Positions 40,882 through 50,280 of a stretch of DNA of 64,000 nt are shown in pieces. The notes beneath the pieces are model-generated. The model was not told the DNA's origin and searched no databases. It worked only from the letters and a program-made list of their open reading frames with translations. Source of the DNA: Fretibacter sp964410285 (GTDB taxonomy: Bacteria; Pseudomonadota; Alphaproteobacteria; Caulobacterales; Maricaulaceae); assembly GCA_964410285.1 (NCBI GenBank), contig CAYPFR010000008.1:1-64000 (forward strand), given 5' to 3'. Each line of letters starts with the position of its first letter. Position 1 is the stretch's first letter. A program made the translations under genes and the position numbers.

Positions 40882-42558
40882 TTAGCGCTTTTTATAGCTT
40901 AGCTCGCCCTCGCTCTCGGGGGGGATATCAATCCACCATGTCGGGATGATTTCATCAGGGTCGCGCGGGACTTCTGAGGATACGCGCCTATTTCCGCGAA
41001 GCTCTTGATCTTGATTGACCACTTTGACGGCCGCGGCCCCGTCCATGGCGTTGAAAAAGGAATGGGTAACAGAGCGCCGCGCCTTTCCCGCCGTACTTTT
41101 GACAAGGACGTTGAAACTGCGGTCAATCAAAAGCTCGACCTCTTCATCCACCGCTTTGTTGTCAATGCGGCTCTCGCCGAGATAGACCGTGTTCCCGTTT
41201 GCGCGGCGATCAAAAATACGAAACGTGCCCTTTGGCAAAGCGCGGGCAAGACCATCCTCACGCGCATTATTAATCCCATATGCTAGGGCCAGCGGCGCGG
41301 GATTAGGGGCCTCGTTAAAACCGTAAACCTCGTGCTTGAAATACTCACGAATTTCGACTTTTTGCTCATCCAGAAAGGCGATTTGTTTGGTCTGATAGGG
41401 CTTGACGCTAACGAGGCCCGGCACTCGGTAAAGTTTATAATCGCCGACATTTTCTTCGCGGGCGACTTTACGGGCGCGCGCGCCTGTCACAATCACTTCA
41501 TCGGCCATCATCGCTCTTAAGGGTTGGCTTGGTATTGATTCAGCAGAATCATAAATGCCACCATCCCATCCCATAACTTTTCCAACCGCAAAGCGCCCTT
41601 GGTTAATTCCCGTTTTCGTACTGCCTATGGGATAGCATTGCCCTTGAAGATAAGGCTTTGGCGGGGCGACAGCGCGCGTATCGCGGTCACGGTTTAGATC
41701 ACCGGCAATGATCGCCAGCGGCACATCGGCATAGTCTTTGGCCGTGCCATTGGTCAGCGTTAGCCACGCCAGAAGCGAGGCCTGCCGAGTACCCGTGGGT
41801 TTATCCGGTAAGGCCGCGCCAAGGTCAGCGCGGTAATCCGCCCGCCATCCGAGGCCAGAGGTGAGGTAACTGATGACCACTTCTTGCTCGCCTGCGGCCT
41901 CTGCGCTGACTTGTACGCTCATCACGGGCTTGGCGCTGAGCCCGCCCGCCCCCGTACCAAAGCTCACCCGCTCGGTGAGGCCCGAACAAGACAGCGTCTC
42001 AAGCTTGCCATCTACTTTCATAACAACGCCCGTATCGCGGCGCGCAGAGATAATCTCGGCACTCTGATCGACCACGGCCCCGCTGGCCGCGTCAAAACGG
42101 GTCAGGGTGACAAACTCCCCTACAGCATTTTCAAATAGGCTGGTTTTTGACAGAAGATCATAATCAAAATTACGCTCCAGCGTTAGCCCGGTAAATTCGC
42201 GCAAGATCATGGACTGCGGAATGATAAGATCCGAGACGCCTTCAAAGGCGATCACCGATCTGCCCGCAGGCACATTGACTTTGCGAATTTCCGTTATCAA
42301 CGCCAGATTATCAGGATAGATCGTCACAGCTGTTTCCGCCGCTGCCCCTGATGTGATGCGCGGCACGGCCGGCTTATCAATGGGGCGAGAGCTTTCAGCC
42401 AAAGTCCTATCCGCGCCGCCCAATTGCGCAAGGCGAACAGCAGGTGTTGGCTCAGCGGGGGCCTCAATTGAAGCCTTAACTGAAGATTTGGGCACAGCCG
42501 ATTGAGACGCGCCCGAGGCGAGCCACACAAGACTAAAGAGTGCTGCGAGAGCGGTCAT
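40882..42558 (-). CDS. DUF4139 protein with a TonB-box-like motif
   Basis: 558 residues from the ATG at 42558, whose signal segment (MTALAALFSLVWLASG) supports export. The core, from AVTIYPDNLALITEIRKVNVPAG to SYLTSGLGWRADYRADL, is a DUF4139/DUF4140 beta-rich domain as in the neighbour upstream. A central insertion has MADEVIVTGARARKV, like the conserved N-terminal motif of TonB-dependent receptors. The C-terminus ends with WWIDIPPESEGELSYKKR. It follows its paralogue by 23 bp; function unknown, probably periplasmic. Confidence 0.75.
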   Translation of the reverse strand: MTALAALFSLVWLASGASQSAVPKSSVKASIEAPAEPTPAVRLAQLGGADRTLAESSRPIDKPAVPRITSGAAAETAVTIYPDNLALITEIRKVNVPAGRSVIAFEGVSDLIIPQSMILREFTGLTLERNFDYDLLSKTSLFENAVGEFVTLTRFDAASGAVVDQSAEIISARRDTGVVMKVDGKLETLSCSGLTERVSFGTGAGGLSAKPVMSVQVSAEAAGEQEVVISYLTSGLGWRADYRADLGAALPDKPTGTRQASLLAWLTLTNGTAKDYADVPLAIIAGDLNRDRDTRAVAPPKPYLQGQCYPIGSTKTGINQGRFAVGKVMGWDGGIYDSAESIPSQPLRAMMADEVIVTGARARKVAREENVGDYKLYRVPGLVSVKPYQTKQIAFLDEQKVEIREYFKHEVYGFNEAPNPAPLALAYGINNAREDGLARALPKGTFRIFDRRANGNTVYLGESRIDNKAVDEEVELLIDRSFNVLVKSTAGKARRSVTHSFFNAMDGAAAVKVVNQDQELRGNRRVSSEVPRDPDEIIPTWWIDIPPESEGELSYKKR

Positions 42559-42581
42559 TATAAAAATCGCTGGGCGCAAGA

Positions 42582-44033
42582 CTACCAGCGCCGCGATTGC
42601 CGGATTTTGAAGCGAAGCTGCGTCTCGCCCTCTGCGGAGACCGGAACTTTCCATAGATAGCTATAGGCATTTTCGCGCTCGCCTTTAATCGATTCCGAGA
42701 GCATTTCTGTCTCTACGTAATAGCCCGGAAGGCTTTGGCGAATATGGACAAACGTGTCTTTATCGGTAGCATTTGTTACCTCATAGACCATTTCGATTTC
42801 GCTCACCTTTTTACTGATTTCGCGCCGGCTGGCGACCGTACCTTTGACTTTGACGTCAAAGGCCTCTCCGATCTTGAGCGACATGTCCGACCCGCCCGGA
42901 ATATGGCCAATGCGGTCCTCGCCGATAAATTGGCTGCGGCCATCTTGATCTTTGGTATAGACGCGGAAAATGCCCTGCGGCAGCGCCGTCCCCAGACCGC
43001 CGGCCCGCGAATTAGCAAAAGCAATTCGTACATCCGCCGAAACGGGATTGCCGCTATTGTTAAAACCGCCCGCGCGGTACTCATAGACCTTTTGCGCGCT
43101 CACCCCCTGCGCGTCGACAATGCCAACCTGTTTGGTCTGGCTACTTTTGACTGTGATTTTGCCCGGCAAGGGATACAGATAATTATCACCCACCCGTTCC
43201 TGCGGGCTAGCCTCTGTGCCCGCGCCGCGAATATTGGCGTTTAAACCCGGACGCGGAAGCCCGCCCTTAAACCGGCCTTGATTATACTGATTATAATTCG
43301 TGTTTTGCGACATAGGATTACCGGCAATTACAGCCACATTGGCATCCTTAAACGTTGTCTTGGTGCCATTGGTGAGCGTTGCCCAACCCTGTAAATCCAT
43401 TTCCTTTTTTGCTTCATCAAAAACAGCCACATAATCGGCGCGCCAGCTTAGCCCCCCCGTCAGATACGTCAGGCTGGCTTCGCGCGTGCTGGCGCGGGCG
43501 CTATCCACCTCTATGGAAAGAGTAGGGTCGGCCCGCAAATTTACCGGTACACTATCAAAGATCACACGGGTCGGAATATCATCATCGCGCAGCACTTCGA
43601 TTTTTTGCCCAATTTGAATCACCACGCCATTATTGACCGATAGAACTTTGGCCCGCTCGCGCGTCTCCCGTCCCGTTCCGGGATTTGTACGGACAATCTC
43701 GACATAGCTGCCAACCGCTTTTTCCATCAACTTGCTGGGCGAGAGCAGATCGAAGTCAAAATTTTGTTCATTAATGCTGATGCCCGGCGCGACAAAGGTT
43801 GCGGTCTCGGCCTGTATTTGGGAGCTAACGCCCGGAAGTTCGATCACCTGCTCTCCGCCGCTAAAGCGAATATCGCGCCGGTCCTCAATCAAGGCACGGC
43901 CTGAATTATATATTGTCATAGACAGCTCATCACCCGCATAGGCCGGCGCGGCAAAACCTCCTGCGCTCAGGCCAAGGCAGGCGGCGAGAGCCGCGGTGGG
44001 CCAAGATAGTAAACGTTGCGTGCTAAGAGCCAT
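42582..44033 (-). CDS. DUF4139 exported protein
   Basis: 483 residues with a signal peptide ending AAPAYAGDE. SMTIYNSGRALIEDRRDIRFSGG, TYLTGGLSWRADYVAVFDE and GWATLTNGTKTTFKDANVAVIAG are DUF4139 blocks. It lacks the VIVTGAR insertion of the downstream paralogue and has an Asn/Gln/Gly-rich loop at the same place. The two are a tandem duplication, probably co-transcribed. Function is not established. Confidence 0.8.
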   Translation of the reverse strand: MALSTQRLLSWPTAALAACLGLSAGGFAAPAYAGDELSMTIYNSGRALIEDRRDIRFSGGEQVIELPGVSSQIQAETATFVAPGISINEQNFDFDLLSPSKLMEKAVGSYVEIVRTNPGTGRETRERAKVLSVNNGVVIQIGQKIEVLRDDDIPTRVIFDSVPVNLRADPTLSIEVDSARASTREASLTYLTGGLSWRADYVAVFDEAKKEMDLQGWATLTNGTKTTFKDANVAVIAGNPMSQNTNYNQYNQGRFKGGLPRPGLNANIRGAGTEASPQERVGDNYLYPLPGKITVKSSQTKQVGIVDAQGVSAQKVYEYRAGGFNNSGNPVSADVRIAFANSRAGGLGTALPQGIFRVYTKDQDGRSQFIGEDRIGHIPGGSDMSLKIGEAFDVKVKGTVASRREISKKVSEIEMVYEVTNATDKDTFVHIRQSLPGYYVETEMLSESIKGERENAYSYLWKVPVSAEGETQLRFKIRQSRRW

Positions 44034-44285
44034 AATGTCGGCCTCCCGTCCTGATGTTATAGTCGTGCCAATCTATGTTCTGACACGAGATAGCGCAAAA
44101 AGCGCCGTTATACAAATTCGCGCCGCAGTCCAAAGCCGAGATACTGTAAAACGAATGCGTTAAACTCAAAGAGGCGCCGCTTTGACGTTTTGCATGACGC
44201 GCTGTTTAGGCCCTTGGCGAAATTGTTACTCAAGGGCTAGACGCGATATATGGCAAAAATAGGACAAGCAAGGCGCATCTTTTAC

Positions 44286-44314
44286 TTGCCTTTCACCCGT
44301 CTTTGTTCTAATTC
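44286..44314 (+). promoter_or_regulatory. Candidate rplY promoter
   Basis: TTGCCT (44286-44291), 17 bases, TAATTC (44309-44314). The predicted transcript begins near 44321, leaving a 100-nt structured leader. Confidence 0.5.
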
Positions 44315-44337
44315 GCAGCGCAATTATACAACTTTTC

Positions 44338-44402
44338 TCAAGTTGAGCTACAGGCCGCCGTTCGGGCGGCGCTTTTTATTGAGAAGTGCGGGAGGCTCCC
44401 GC
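44338..44402 (+). terminator. Structured rplY leader with terminator-like hairpin
   Basis: Three elements: palindrome CTCAAGTTGAG (44338-44348); GCCGCC/GGCGGC (44354-44370), with TTTTT at about 44373-44377, an intrinsic terminator; and GCGGGA/TCCCGC (44388-44402) close to the AAGGA ribosome-binding site. The terminator lies between promoter and gene, so it is either an attenuator or the end of a small RNA. Confidence 0.6.
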
Positions 44403-44421
44403 TTATCTAAGGACGAAGAAA

Positions 44422-45072
44422 ATGTCTATCTGTCTTGATGTGAATGTTCGCGAAAATACAGGCACGGGAAACGCCCGCGCTGCGCGCCGCGGCGGCAATG
44501 TGCCCGGCATTATTTACGGCGGCGAAGAGAAGCCCGTGGCAATCTCTGTCAAATATAACGAGATGCTAAAAGCGATTAATTCCGGACAATTTCTGTCCAA
44601 TATGATTGAAATCTCGCACGAAGGCAAAAAGCAAAAAGTCCTGACTAAGGACGTGCAGTTTCATCCTGTTTCTGACATGCCTGTCCATGTTGATTTTTAC
44701 CGCGTGACCAACAAGACGATCATCGAGGTTGAAGTGGGCGTCACCTTCGTCGGCGAAGACGCTTCAGAGGGCCTGAAAAAGGGCGGTACGCTTAATGTGG
44801 TGCGTTACGCCGTAGAAGTGAAATGTCCTGCGGGCGAAATTCCAGATACAATCGAAGTTGATGTCTCCGGCATGGACTTTGGTGACGCCATAAAAATTTC
44901 TGACGTGCAGCTACCCGCTAATGTGAAGCCGTCTATTTCTGACCGCGACTTTACCATCGTGACGATGGCGGCCTCGCGCGCTGCCGTTGAAGCAGAGGGC
45001 GCAGAAGAAGGTGCAGAGGGCGAAGAGGGCGCAGAAAATGCCGCCGCAGAGCCAGCCGCCGACGAAGGCTAG
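44422..45072 (+). CDS. rplY: 50S ribosomal protein L25 (general stress protein Ctc form)
   Basis: 216 residues from the ATG at 44422, with AAGGA 8 bases upstream. The N-terminal 5S-rRNA-binding domain (RENTGTGNARAARRGGNVPGIIYGG and KDVQFHPVSDMPVHVDFYRV) is followed by the C-terminal beta domain of the long L25/CTC type. The last 30 residues are very acidic (Glu/Ala/Gly repeats), as often in alphaproteobacteria. It heads the rplY-pth-ychF cluster. Confidence 0.96.
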   Translation: MSICLDVNVRENTGTGNARAARRGGNVPGIIYGGEEKPVAISVKYNEMLKAINSGQFLSNMIEISHEGKKQKVLTKDVQFHPVSDMPVHVDFYRVTNKTIIEVEVGVTFVGEDASEGLKKGGTLNVVRYAVEVKCPAGEIPDTIEVDVSGMDFGDAIKISDVQLPANVKPSISDRDFTIVTMAASRAAVEAEGAEEGAEGEEGAENAAAEPAADEG

Positions 45073-45173
45073 TTTTAAACTCCATGTCGATTTTCGGGCG
45101 CCTCTTCCAATTTGGTCGGGGCGCCTTATCTTTTGGGCAAAAGCAATCCCCTGTAAATAAGGAGGCGGATATC

Positions 45174-45743
45174 ATGCAAATCTGGGTCGGCCTCGGAAAT
45201 CCGGGGGATAAATATGCTGGGCACCGCCATAATATCGGTTTTATGGTGATTGACGAGATCGCAAGCCATTTTAACTACGGTAAAGCCAAGGCCAAATTTA
45301 AAGGACAAATTCAAGATACGGCTATGATTGGCGGGGTGAAAATCGCTCTCCTCAAACCCATGACATTTATGAATGATTCCGGTCAATCCGTGCGCGCAGC
45401 CATGGATTTTTACAAAGTCCCGCTAGAAAATATCACTGTCTTTCACGATGAACTGGATTTGGACTTTGGCAAAATACGCCAAAAAATCGGCGGCGGTATT
45501 GCCGGGCATAATGGGCTTCGGTCCATCAAGCAGCATTGCGGCAATGAATTTCGGCGTATCCGTATCGGGATTGACCATCCCGGCCATAAAGACCGCGTGC
45601 ATAGCCACGTACTCTCCGATTTTCGTAAGGATGAAACAGATTTACGTGATGATATGATTGACGCTATGGCCCGCAATGCAGAATTACTCGCGCAGGGTCA
45701 GCCGGACCTATATCAGACGCGCATCATGGAATCACTCAAGTAA
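45174..45743 (+). CDS. pth: Peptidyl-tRNA hydrolase
   Basis: 189 residues from the ATG at 45174, which has AAGGAGG upstream; the open frame begins at 45084 without support. GLGNPGDKYAGHRHNIGFMVID contains the catalytic His. KPMTFMNDSGQSV, FHDELDLDFGKIR and GGGIAGHNGLRSIKQHCG are conserved. It releases stalled peptides from tRNA. The rplY-pth-ychF order is common in proteobacteria. Confidence 0.97.
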   Translation: MQIWVGLGNPGDKYAGHRHNIGFMVIDEIASHFNYGKAKAKFKGQIQDTAMIGGVKIALLKPMTFMNDSGQSVRAAMDFYKVPLENITVFHDELDLDFGKIRQKIGGGIAGHNGLRSIKQHCGNEFRRIRIGIDHPGHKDRVHSHVLSDFRKDETDLRDDMIDAMARNAELLAQGQPDLYQTRIMESLK

Positions 45744-45753
45744 GGATCGTCTC

Positions 45754-46851
45754 ATGGGATTTAAATGCGGAATTGTGGGCCTCCCTAACGTTGGTAAATC
45801 AACGCTCTTTAATGCGCTCACCCAAACAGCCAATGCGCAGGCGGCAAATTATCCCTTTTGCACAATCGAGCCCAATGTCGGCGATGTCGCCGTTCCCGAG
45901 CCCCGCCTGCATGTAATTTCAGAGATCGGCAAAAGCGCGCAGACCATCCCTGCCCGTATGAATTTTGTCGACATTGCAGGCCTTGTGCGCGGCGCGTCCA
46001 AAGGCGAAGGCCTTGGCAATCAATTCCTTGCTAATATCCGCGAGACCGACGCCGTGCTCTATGTGCTGCGCTGTTTTGATGATGATGACATCACCCATGT
46101 AGAGGGCAAGATTGACCCCATGGCCGATTATGAAACCGTCGAGACGGAGCTCATGCTCGCTGATCTGGAGAGCCTTGAGAAGCACAAGGGCGGGCTAGAG
46201 AAAAAGGTCAAACAAAATGACAAAGACGCGCTGCAAACTCTGCGCCTGATAGAGATGGCGATCGCCGCCCTTGAAAACGGCAAACCCGCGCGCACGGTCG
46301 AGATCGATGAGGATGACAAGAAGGCATGGAAAATGCTCCAGCTCCTGTCGTCCAAACCCGTGCTCTATGTCGCCAATGTCGATGAGGAAAGCGCGGCGGC
46401 GGGCAACGCCTATTCCGCGGCCGTACAGGCCCACGCCAAGGCCGAAGGCGCGCAATCCGTCGTGATCTCCGCGCAAATTGAATCGGAAATGGCCCTACTT
46501 GAGGCCGAGGAGCAAAAAGAATACCTCGGCGCAATTGGCCTTGAGGAACCGGGTCTAAACCGCCTCATCCAGGCGGGGTATGCTCTGCTGGGCCTTCGTA
46601 CCTATTTCACCGTTGGCCCCAAAGAAGCCCGCGCTTGGACCTTCAAAGAGGGCTGGAGCGCGCCAAAATGCGCAGGCGTCATTCATGGCGATTTTGAGAA
46701 AGGCTTCATCCGGGCGGAAACTACGGCCTATCAGGACTATGTTGATAACGGCGGCGAGCAAGGCGCGAAAGAAGCCGGCAAAACGCGCCAAGAGGGCAAA
46801 GAGTACCGCGTCAAAGACGGCGACATCATGTTGTTCAAATTTAACGTTTAA
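45754..46851 (+). CDS. ychF: Redox-regulated ATPase YchF
   Basis: 365 residues from the ATG at 45754 with AAGGA upstream. An Obg-family P-loop protein that prefers ATP. G1 GLPNVGKSTLFNALT, G3 DIAGLVRGASKGEGLGNQFL, a coiled-coil insert and the C-terminal TGS domain (TFKEGWSAPKCAGVIHGDFEKGFIRAE) are visible. NVDE-like PVLYVANVDEESA replaces the canonical NKxD, as in other YchF proteins. It is 10 bp after pth. Confidence 0.97.
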   Translation: MGFKCGIVGLPNVGKSTLFNALTQTANAQAANYPFCTIEPNVGDVAVPEPRLHVISEIGKSAQTIPARMNFVDIAGLVRGASKGEGLGNQFLANIRETDAVLYVLRCFDDDDITHVEGKIDPMADYETVETELMLADLESLEKHKGGLEKKVKQNDKDALQTLRLIEMAIAALENGKPARTVEIDEDDKKAWKMLQLLSSKPVLYVANVDEESAAAGNAYSAAVQAHAKAEGAQSVVISAQIESEMALLEAEEQKEYLGAIGLEEPGLNRLIQAGYALLGLRTYFTVGPKEARAWTFKEGWSAPKCAGVIHGDFEKGFIRAETTAYQDYVDNGGEQGAKEAGKTRQEGKEYRVKDGDIMLFKFNV

Positions 46852-46853
46852 AA

Positions 46854-46875
46854 GGCACAGTGCAGGCACAGTGCA
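46854..46875. repeat. 11-bp perfect tandem duplication
   Basis: GGCACAGTGCA occurs twice in direct succession, immediately after the ychF stop codon. No function assigned. Confidence 0.9.
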
Positions 46876-47037
46876 TAAGCAGATATTTGACTAATCGCCC
46901 AAGCCCCGCTCGTCCCTCTTGCACATATCTTTGAACTGGGCATGTAAAGCAACATTCGGGTAGTTGGCGCATTGCCACGTCAGACGGAGCCCTCTGAGGG
47001 ACTTTATATAGACGACGTCACTCCTATAATGCGCCGG

Positions 47038-48096
47038 CTAGCGCCTCATGACGCCTTTGCTTTTTTTCGCTCTTTGTGCGCGCCGAAACTCGGTGGGAGT
47101 CAAATCAAACCATCGCTTGGCGGCCGCGGTAAAAGGCCGGTCAGAGGAATAGTCCAGCATTTTTGCCAAGCGCACAATGGATATATCAGACTCGATTAAA
47201 AGACGTTCCGCTATATTTTTTCGCACGTCATCAAGCACGTCGGAATAATTTGTGCCCTCGTCTTTTAAAAGGCGCTGAATTTTCTTGGGATGAATATTTA
47301 GCACTTTGGCAATATCATTTACGCTTGAGCCGTTCACGCCCATAACTCCTGGCAAAGACCCAGCAATCATCATAGAAATAGAGTCCTCACCGTGCGGATG
47401 TTTCGTGAGCTGCCAATTCATATATTTGCGAACAAGGGGCAACACTAATTTCGTCACGACACCCGTTTTTTTCATTTTCAAATATTTCAAGTTCGAGGTG
47501 ATTGAAATCTTATCCGCGTTAAAGATAACGGGACATTGCAGTACCTCCTCATAGAGGGCCAAATCCTCAGGGGGGCCGTGCTGAAACGTTACCTGATCAA
47601 ACCTAAACTCTGGAATGAATTGCCGTCCTAGTAAGGCGACGCAGCCCACAAATTGTTCCACAAATTGCCGGCAGGGAGGCGCCAGCGGGTGAACAGAGAT
47701 TTGGCCAGTGACAAGATTGGCGGCCGTATCTATATCGTAACGAAACGACACGCCATTGCTATGTATCTTCTGATATTCGATGGCCATATCAAGCCATTCC
47801 TTGGCGTTTGATGACATTGACAAAAGCAGTACATGCGGTCCGCTGAAGCGAAAATCAGCGGGTTGATGTTGCGCCCATTTCAAGCCGAAATAAGGTTCAT
47901 TTGTCTGGTTAGCAGCCTCTTCAAAGAGACGACAAATCCCGGCAAAAGATTCAAAATTAATAAGACCTTTCGGCAGCCGCGGCACCAGACCAGCCGCCTT
48001 GGTAATGGCAGCGGCATCTCCCCCAAGCGAGCGGACAAACTCGTTAAACCCGTCTTCCCCTCGGAAAGATCGCATGTATAAGTCTTCGCGTTTCAT
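47038..48096 (-). CDS. AraC-family transcriptional regulator (OruR-type)
   Basis: 352 residues. The N-terminal about 200 residues are an Arabinose_bd-type ligand domain (AITKAAGLVPRLPKGLINFESFAGICRLFEEAA). The C-terminal HTH_18 has NDIAKVLNIHPKKIQRLLKDEGTNYSDVLDDVRKNIAERLL and the second helix-turn-helix IVRLAKMLDYSSDRPFTAAAKRWFDLTP. Relatives control amino-acid or hydrocarbon catabolism. No target operon adjoins it. An upstream gap of 270 bp could hold its operators. Confidence 0.88.
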   Translation of the reverse strand: MKREDLYMRSFRGEDGFNEFVRSLGGDAAAITKAAGLVPRLPKGLINFESFAGICRLFEEAANQTNEPYFGLKWAQHQPADFRFSGPHVLLLSMSSNAKEWLDMAIEYQKIHSNGVSFRYDIDTAANLVTGQISVHPLAPPCRQFVEQFVGCVALLGRQFIPEFRFDQVTFQHGPPEDLALYEEVLQCPVIFNADKISITSNLKYLKMKKTGVVTKLVLPLVRKYMNWQLTKHPHGEDSISMMIAGSLPGVMGVNGSSVNDIAKVLNIHPKKIQRLLKDEGTNYSDVLDDVRKNIAERLLIESDISIVRLAKMLDYSSDRPFTAAAKRWFDLTPTEFRRAQRAKKSKGVMRR

Positions 48097-48366
48097 GAGG
48101 TTTGCGCCCCCAAATTTGCGCTTTTTAACATAAACGCTTTGCCAGAGGGGGACTTCTAAGACCCTCCCTATACATCTTTAACGCATAATTCAAGACAGTT
48201 GTGGATAGTAATTGCGCGAATAAATCCAATAGTGAGCTGTCTCCCATCAATAAGCTGAAATGAGCGTTAGGCGCTAGTTTCAGTCAGCCAATCCCCGGCA
48301 GCAAGGGCAGATATTGCTAAATGGGGCTAAATGTGCTAACTCACTCGCGGGCGTAAAGAGGGCGAT

Positions 48367-48750
48367 ATGTTTAAACTAGTGCAAAGCGCCGAGAGCCGCG
48401 CAAGCATGATAACCGAATCGGGGAACCTTGGGGCGGTGTTAATCGAGGGCGGGCGATTTAAATCGCCCATGGCGGTGCTGACGGCCTTCGTTAAGGAACT
48501 CTCACACAACCACCTTAATGTAAAGAAGATCGCCGTCTTTGAAGAGCCGCCCATTGCTATTCTGCATATAAAAACGCCGTCCCAAAGCACCAAAAAGCCA
48601 GCTTGGCTGAAACGTCTGATCATGCCCAATACCACCTCAGGCGAGGATAGTTTGACCGTCCTTGAGCTTTCGGTCGCGCCGCAGCGCGATATTAAGGCCC
48701 CGTTTCGTCTGAACTGCCAGATCATTTCCTCGGATCAATACCCAGGATGA
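48367..48750 (+). CDS. Small protein of unknown function
   Basis: 127 residues with GAGG 6 bases before the ATG. I do not recognise a domain. It begins FKLVQSAESRASMITESGNLG and has mixed alpha/beta character with no signal peptide. An overlapping frame on the other strand is less likely, having no good ribosome-binding site. It faces apt convergently. Confidence 0.5.
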   Translation: MFKLVQSAESRASMITESGNLGAVLIEGGRFKSPMAVLTAFVKELSHNHLNVKKIAVFEEPPIAILHIKTPSQSTKKPAWLKRLIMPNTTSGEDSLTVLELSVAPQRDIKAPFRLNCQIISSDQYPG

Positions 48751-48826
48751 CCCGCGCGAGCTAGGCCGCCAAAGCAATGGGCGATCAGGAAGAGACCTTC
48801 TGGAAAGAGATTTTTTAAGGTGCCCG

Positions 48827-49354
48827 CTAATGACCATCAAAGGCGACCAGCGCCGTGACGGGAATGCCCATTTTCGTGATCCGCGCAAGACCGCCAAGAT
48901 CAGGCAGATCGACGATGAAAGCCGCGCCCACAATCTTCGCCCCGGTTTTTTGCAGCAGTTTGATTGCCGCTTCGGCTGTGCCGCCCGTTGCGATCAAATC
49001 ATCAACGAGCAATATCCGCTCTCCCTTGCGCACGCTGTCAGCGTGTATCTCTAGAGTATCATGGCCGTATTCCAGCGCATAGTCTTGTTCATAAGTATCA
49101 AAAGGAAGCTTGCCTTTTTTGCGCAAGGGAACAAACCCTGCCCCAAGTTCATAGGCAATTGCCCCGCCTATAGTGAAGCCACGCGCCTCAATCGCGCAGA
49201 CATTATCAATGAGTTGATCCCGATAGGGGGCAGACATTTGAATCACGCATTCCGCAAAGGCGCGCCGACTTGTGAGCAAAGTCGTGATATCGCGGTACAT
49301 GATCCCCGGCTTTGGAAAATCGGGAATAGTGCGAATGGAATCTTTTAAGTTCAT
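48827..49354 (-). CDS. apt: Adenine phosphoribosyltransferase
   Basis: 175 residues. It salvages adenine to AMP with PRPP. IRTIPDFPKPGIMYRDITTLL at the N-terminus, EARGFTIGGAIAYELGAGFVPLRKKGKLP and the PRPP loop ILLVDDLIATGGTAEAAIKLL are diagnostic. It lies 12 bp downstream of the trypsin-like protease gene and could share its transcript. Confidence 0.97.
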   Translation of the reverse strand: MNLKDSIRTIPDFPKPGIMYRDITTLLTSRRAFAECVIQMSAPYRDQLIDNVCAIEARGFTIGGAIAYELGAGFVPLRKKGKLPFDTYEQDYALEYGHDTLEIHADSVRKGERILLVDDLIATGGTAEAAIKLLQKTGAKIVGAAFIVDLPDLGGLARITKMGIPVTALVAFDGH

Positions 49355-49366
49355 ATTGAGCTCGCC

Positions 49367-50212
49367 TTACTTTTTTGATTTTGACATGTCGGCCGTTGCG
49401 CCTCGAATAGCTTTGATCATATCTGCATCAAGCCTGCGCAGATAGCCATAGCGGGCGGGCCGGCCCGTAAAGGGTGAGTATACCGTCCAGACCGTGCCCA
49501 GATGAATACCGAGAAGTTCGTTTTGCGCGGTAGAGAACGGCGCGCCGGACTGCCCAGCGATCGCGCGGCAATTATGCGCCAAAACGCCGTCATACCCCTG
49601 CCCCTTCAGTCCCGCGAATCGGCGGGGCAATATTTTACAGTTTTGCCCATTTTCCGGCCGCCCGCGCGCAGACGCGAAACGTGAAAACGCGCCCTCGCCC
49701 GCACCGGCTTCCAGCTCACTTATATCGGCGGCGCGCAAAGGATAGCGAATAAGGCCCCGCGTTTTCATACGCGGAAATGCAATGAGGCCCCAATCCGCCG
49801 CTGTGCCTGCGCGGTAATCCGGCGCAATGCGCAAAGCGCTCACGGCGGCGCTACCGCCCGCAAAATCTTGCACAAAGCAGCCTTCCGAAAGACCGCCGTC
49901 TGGCCCGATCAGGCCATGACCGGACACAAGCGCTATATCCATATCAGGCCCCGCGCCGGACTCCCCGCGCAAATCCAGCACGGAGACGCGCGAGACGCGG
50001 GAATAGCCTTCTTTGGACGGGCATTTTAAAACCAGCATATGGGTATGCATATGGAGCGGTTTTGCCGCTGATGCCCCTTGAACCCCGAGCGTAGGCTCAG
50101 ATGAGCTTTGCAGAGCCTCATGGGGCAAGTTTGGCGAGAGTGTCGCCGCCGCTGCCAAAGGGGGAAGTAGGAAGGCAAAGAAGAGCAATGTCAGTATAAT
50201 CGGAGCCCGCAT
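49367..50212 (-). CDS. Exported trypsin-like serine protease
   Basis: 281 residues. Signal peptide PIILTLLFFAFLLPPLAAAA. The trypsin-fold triad appears as VSGHGLI (His), AADWGLIAF (Asp) and AGQSGAPF (Ser in GxSGxP). Two or more cysteine pairs (QNCKILP, AHNCRAI) suggest disulfides. No PDZ domain. It is a small S1-type protease acting in the periplasm or outside the cell. Substrate unknown. Confidence 0.82.
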   Translation of the reverse strand: MRAPIILTLLFFAFLLPPLAAAATLSPNLPHEALQSSSEPTLGVQGASAAKPLHMHTHMLVLKCPSKEGYSRVSRVSVLDLRGESGAGPDMDIALVSGHGLIGPDGGLSEGCFVQDFAGGSAAVSALRIAPDYRAGTAADWGLIAFPRMKTRGLIRYPLRAADISELEAGAGEGAFSRFASARGRPENGQNCKILPRRFAGLKGQGYDGVLAHNCRAIAGQSGAPFSTAQNELLGIHLGTVWTVYSPFTGRPARYGYLRRLDADMIKAIRGATADMSKSKK

Positions 50213-50280
50213 AAGTTCACGTTAGCACTCGGGAGGTTCTAGTCAATGCCGGCGCTGCGCCCGCCTTGCCCCGCCCGGCC

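Larger units (their letters stand above)
44034..44421. other. 388-bp divergent intergenic region
   Basis: Between the DUF4139 gene (minus) and rplY (plus). The right part holds a promoter and a structured rplY leader listed separately. The left part (44034-44280) shows no gene; AT-rich stretches may hold the promoter for the DUF4139 pair. Confidence 0.5.

Noticed and set aside
48190..48215. DnaA box upstream of the AraC-type regulator (TGTGGATAG)
   Set aside because: Single site with one mismatch and no supporting elements.
48336..48725. 129-codon minus-strand frame opposite the small plus-strand gene
   Set aside because: The plus-strand frame has a good GAGG site and better residue composition; both cannot be real.
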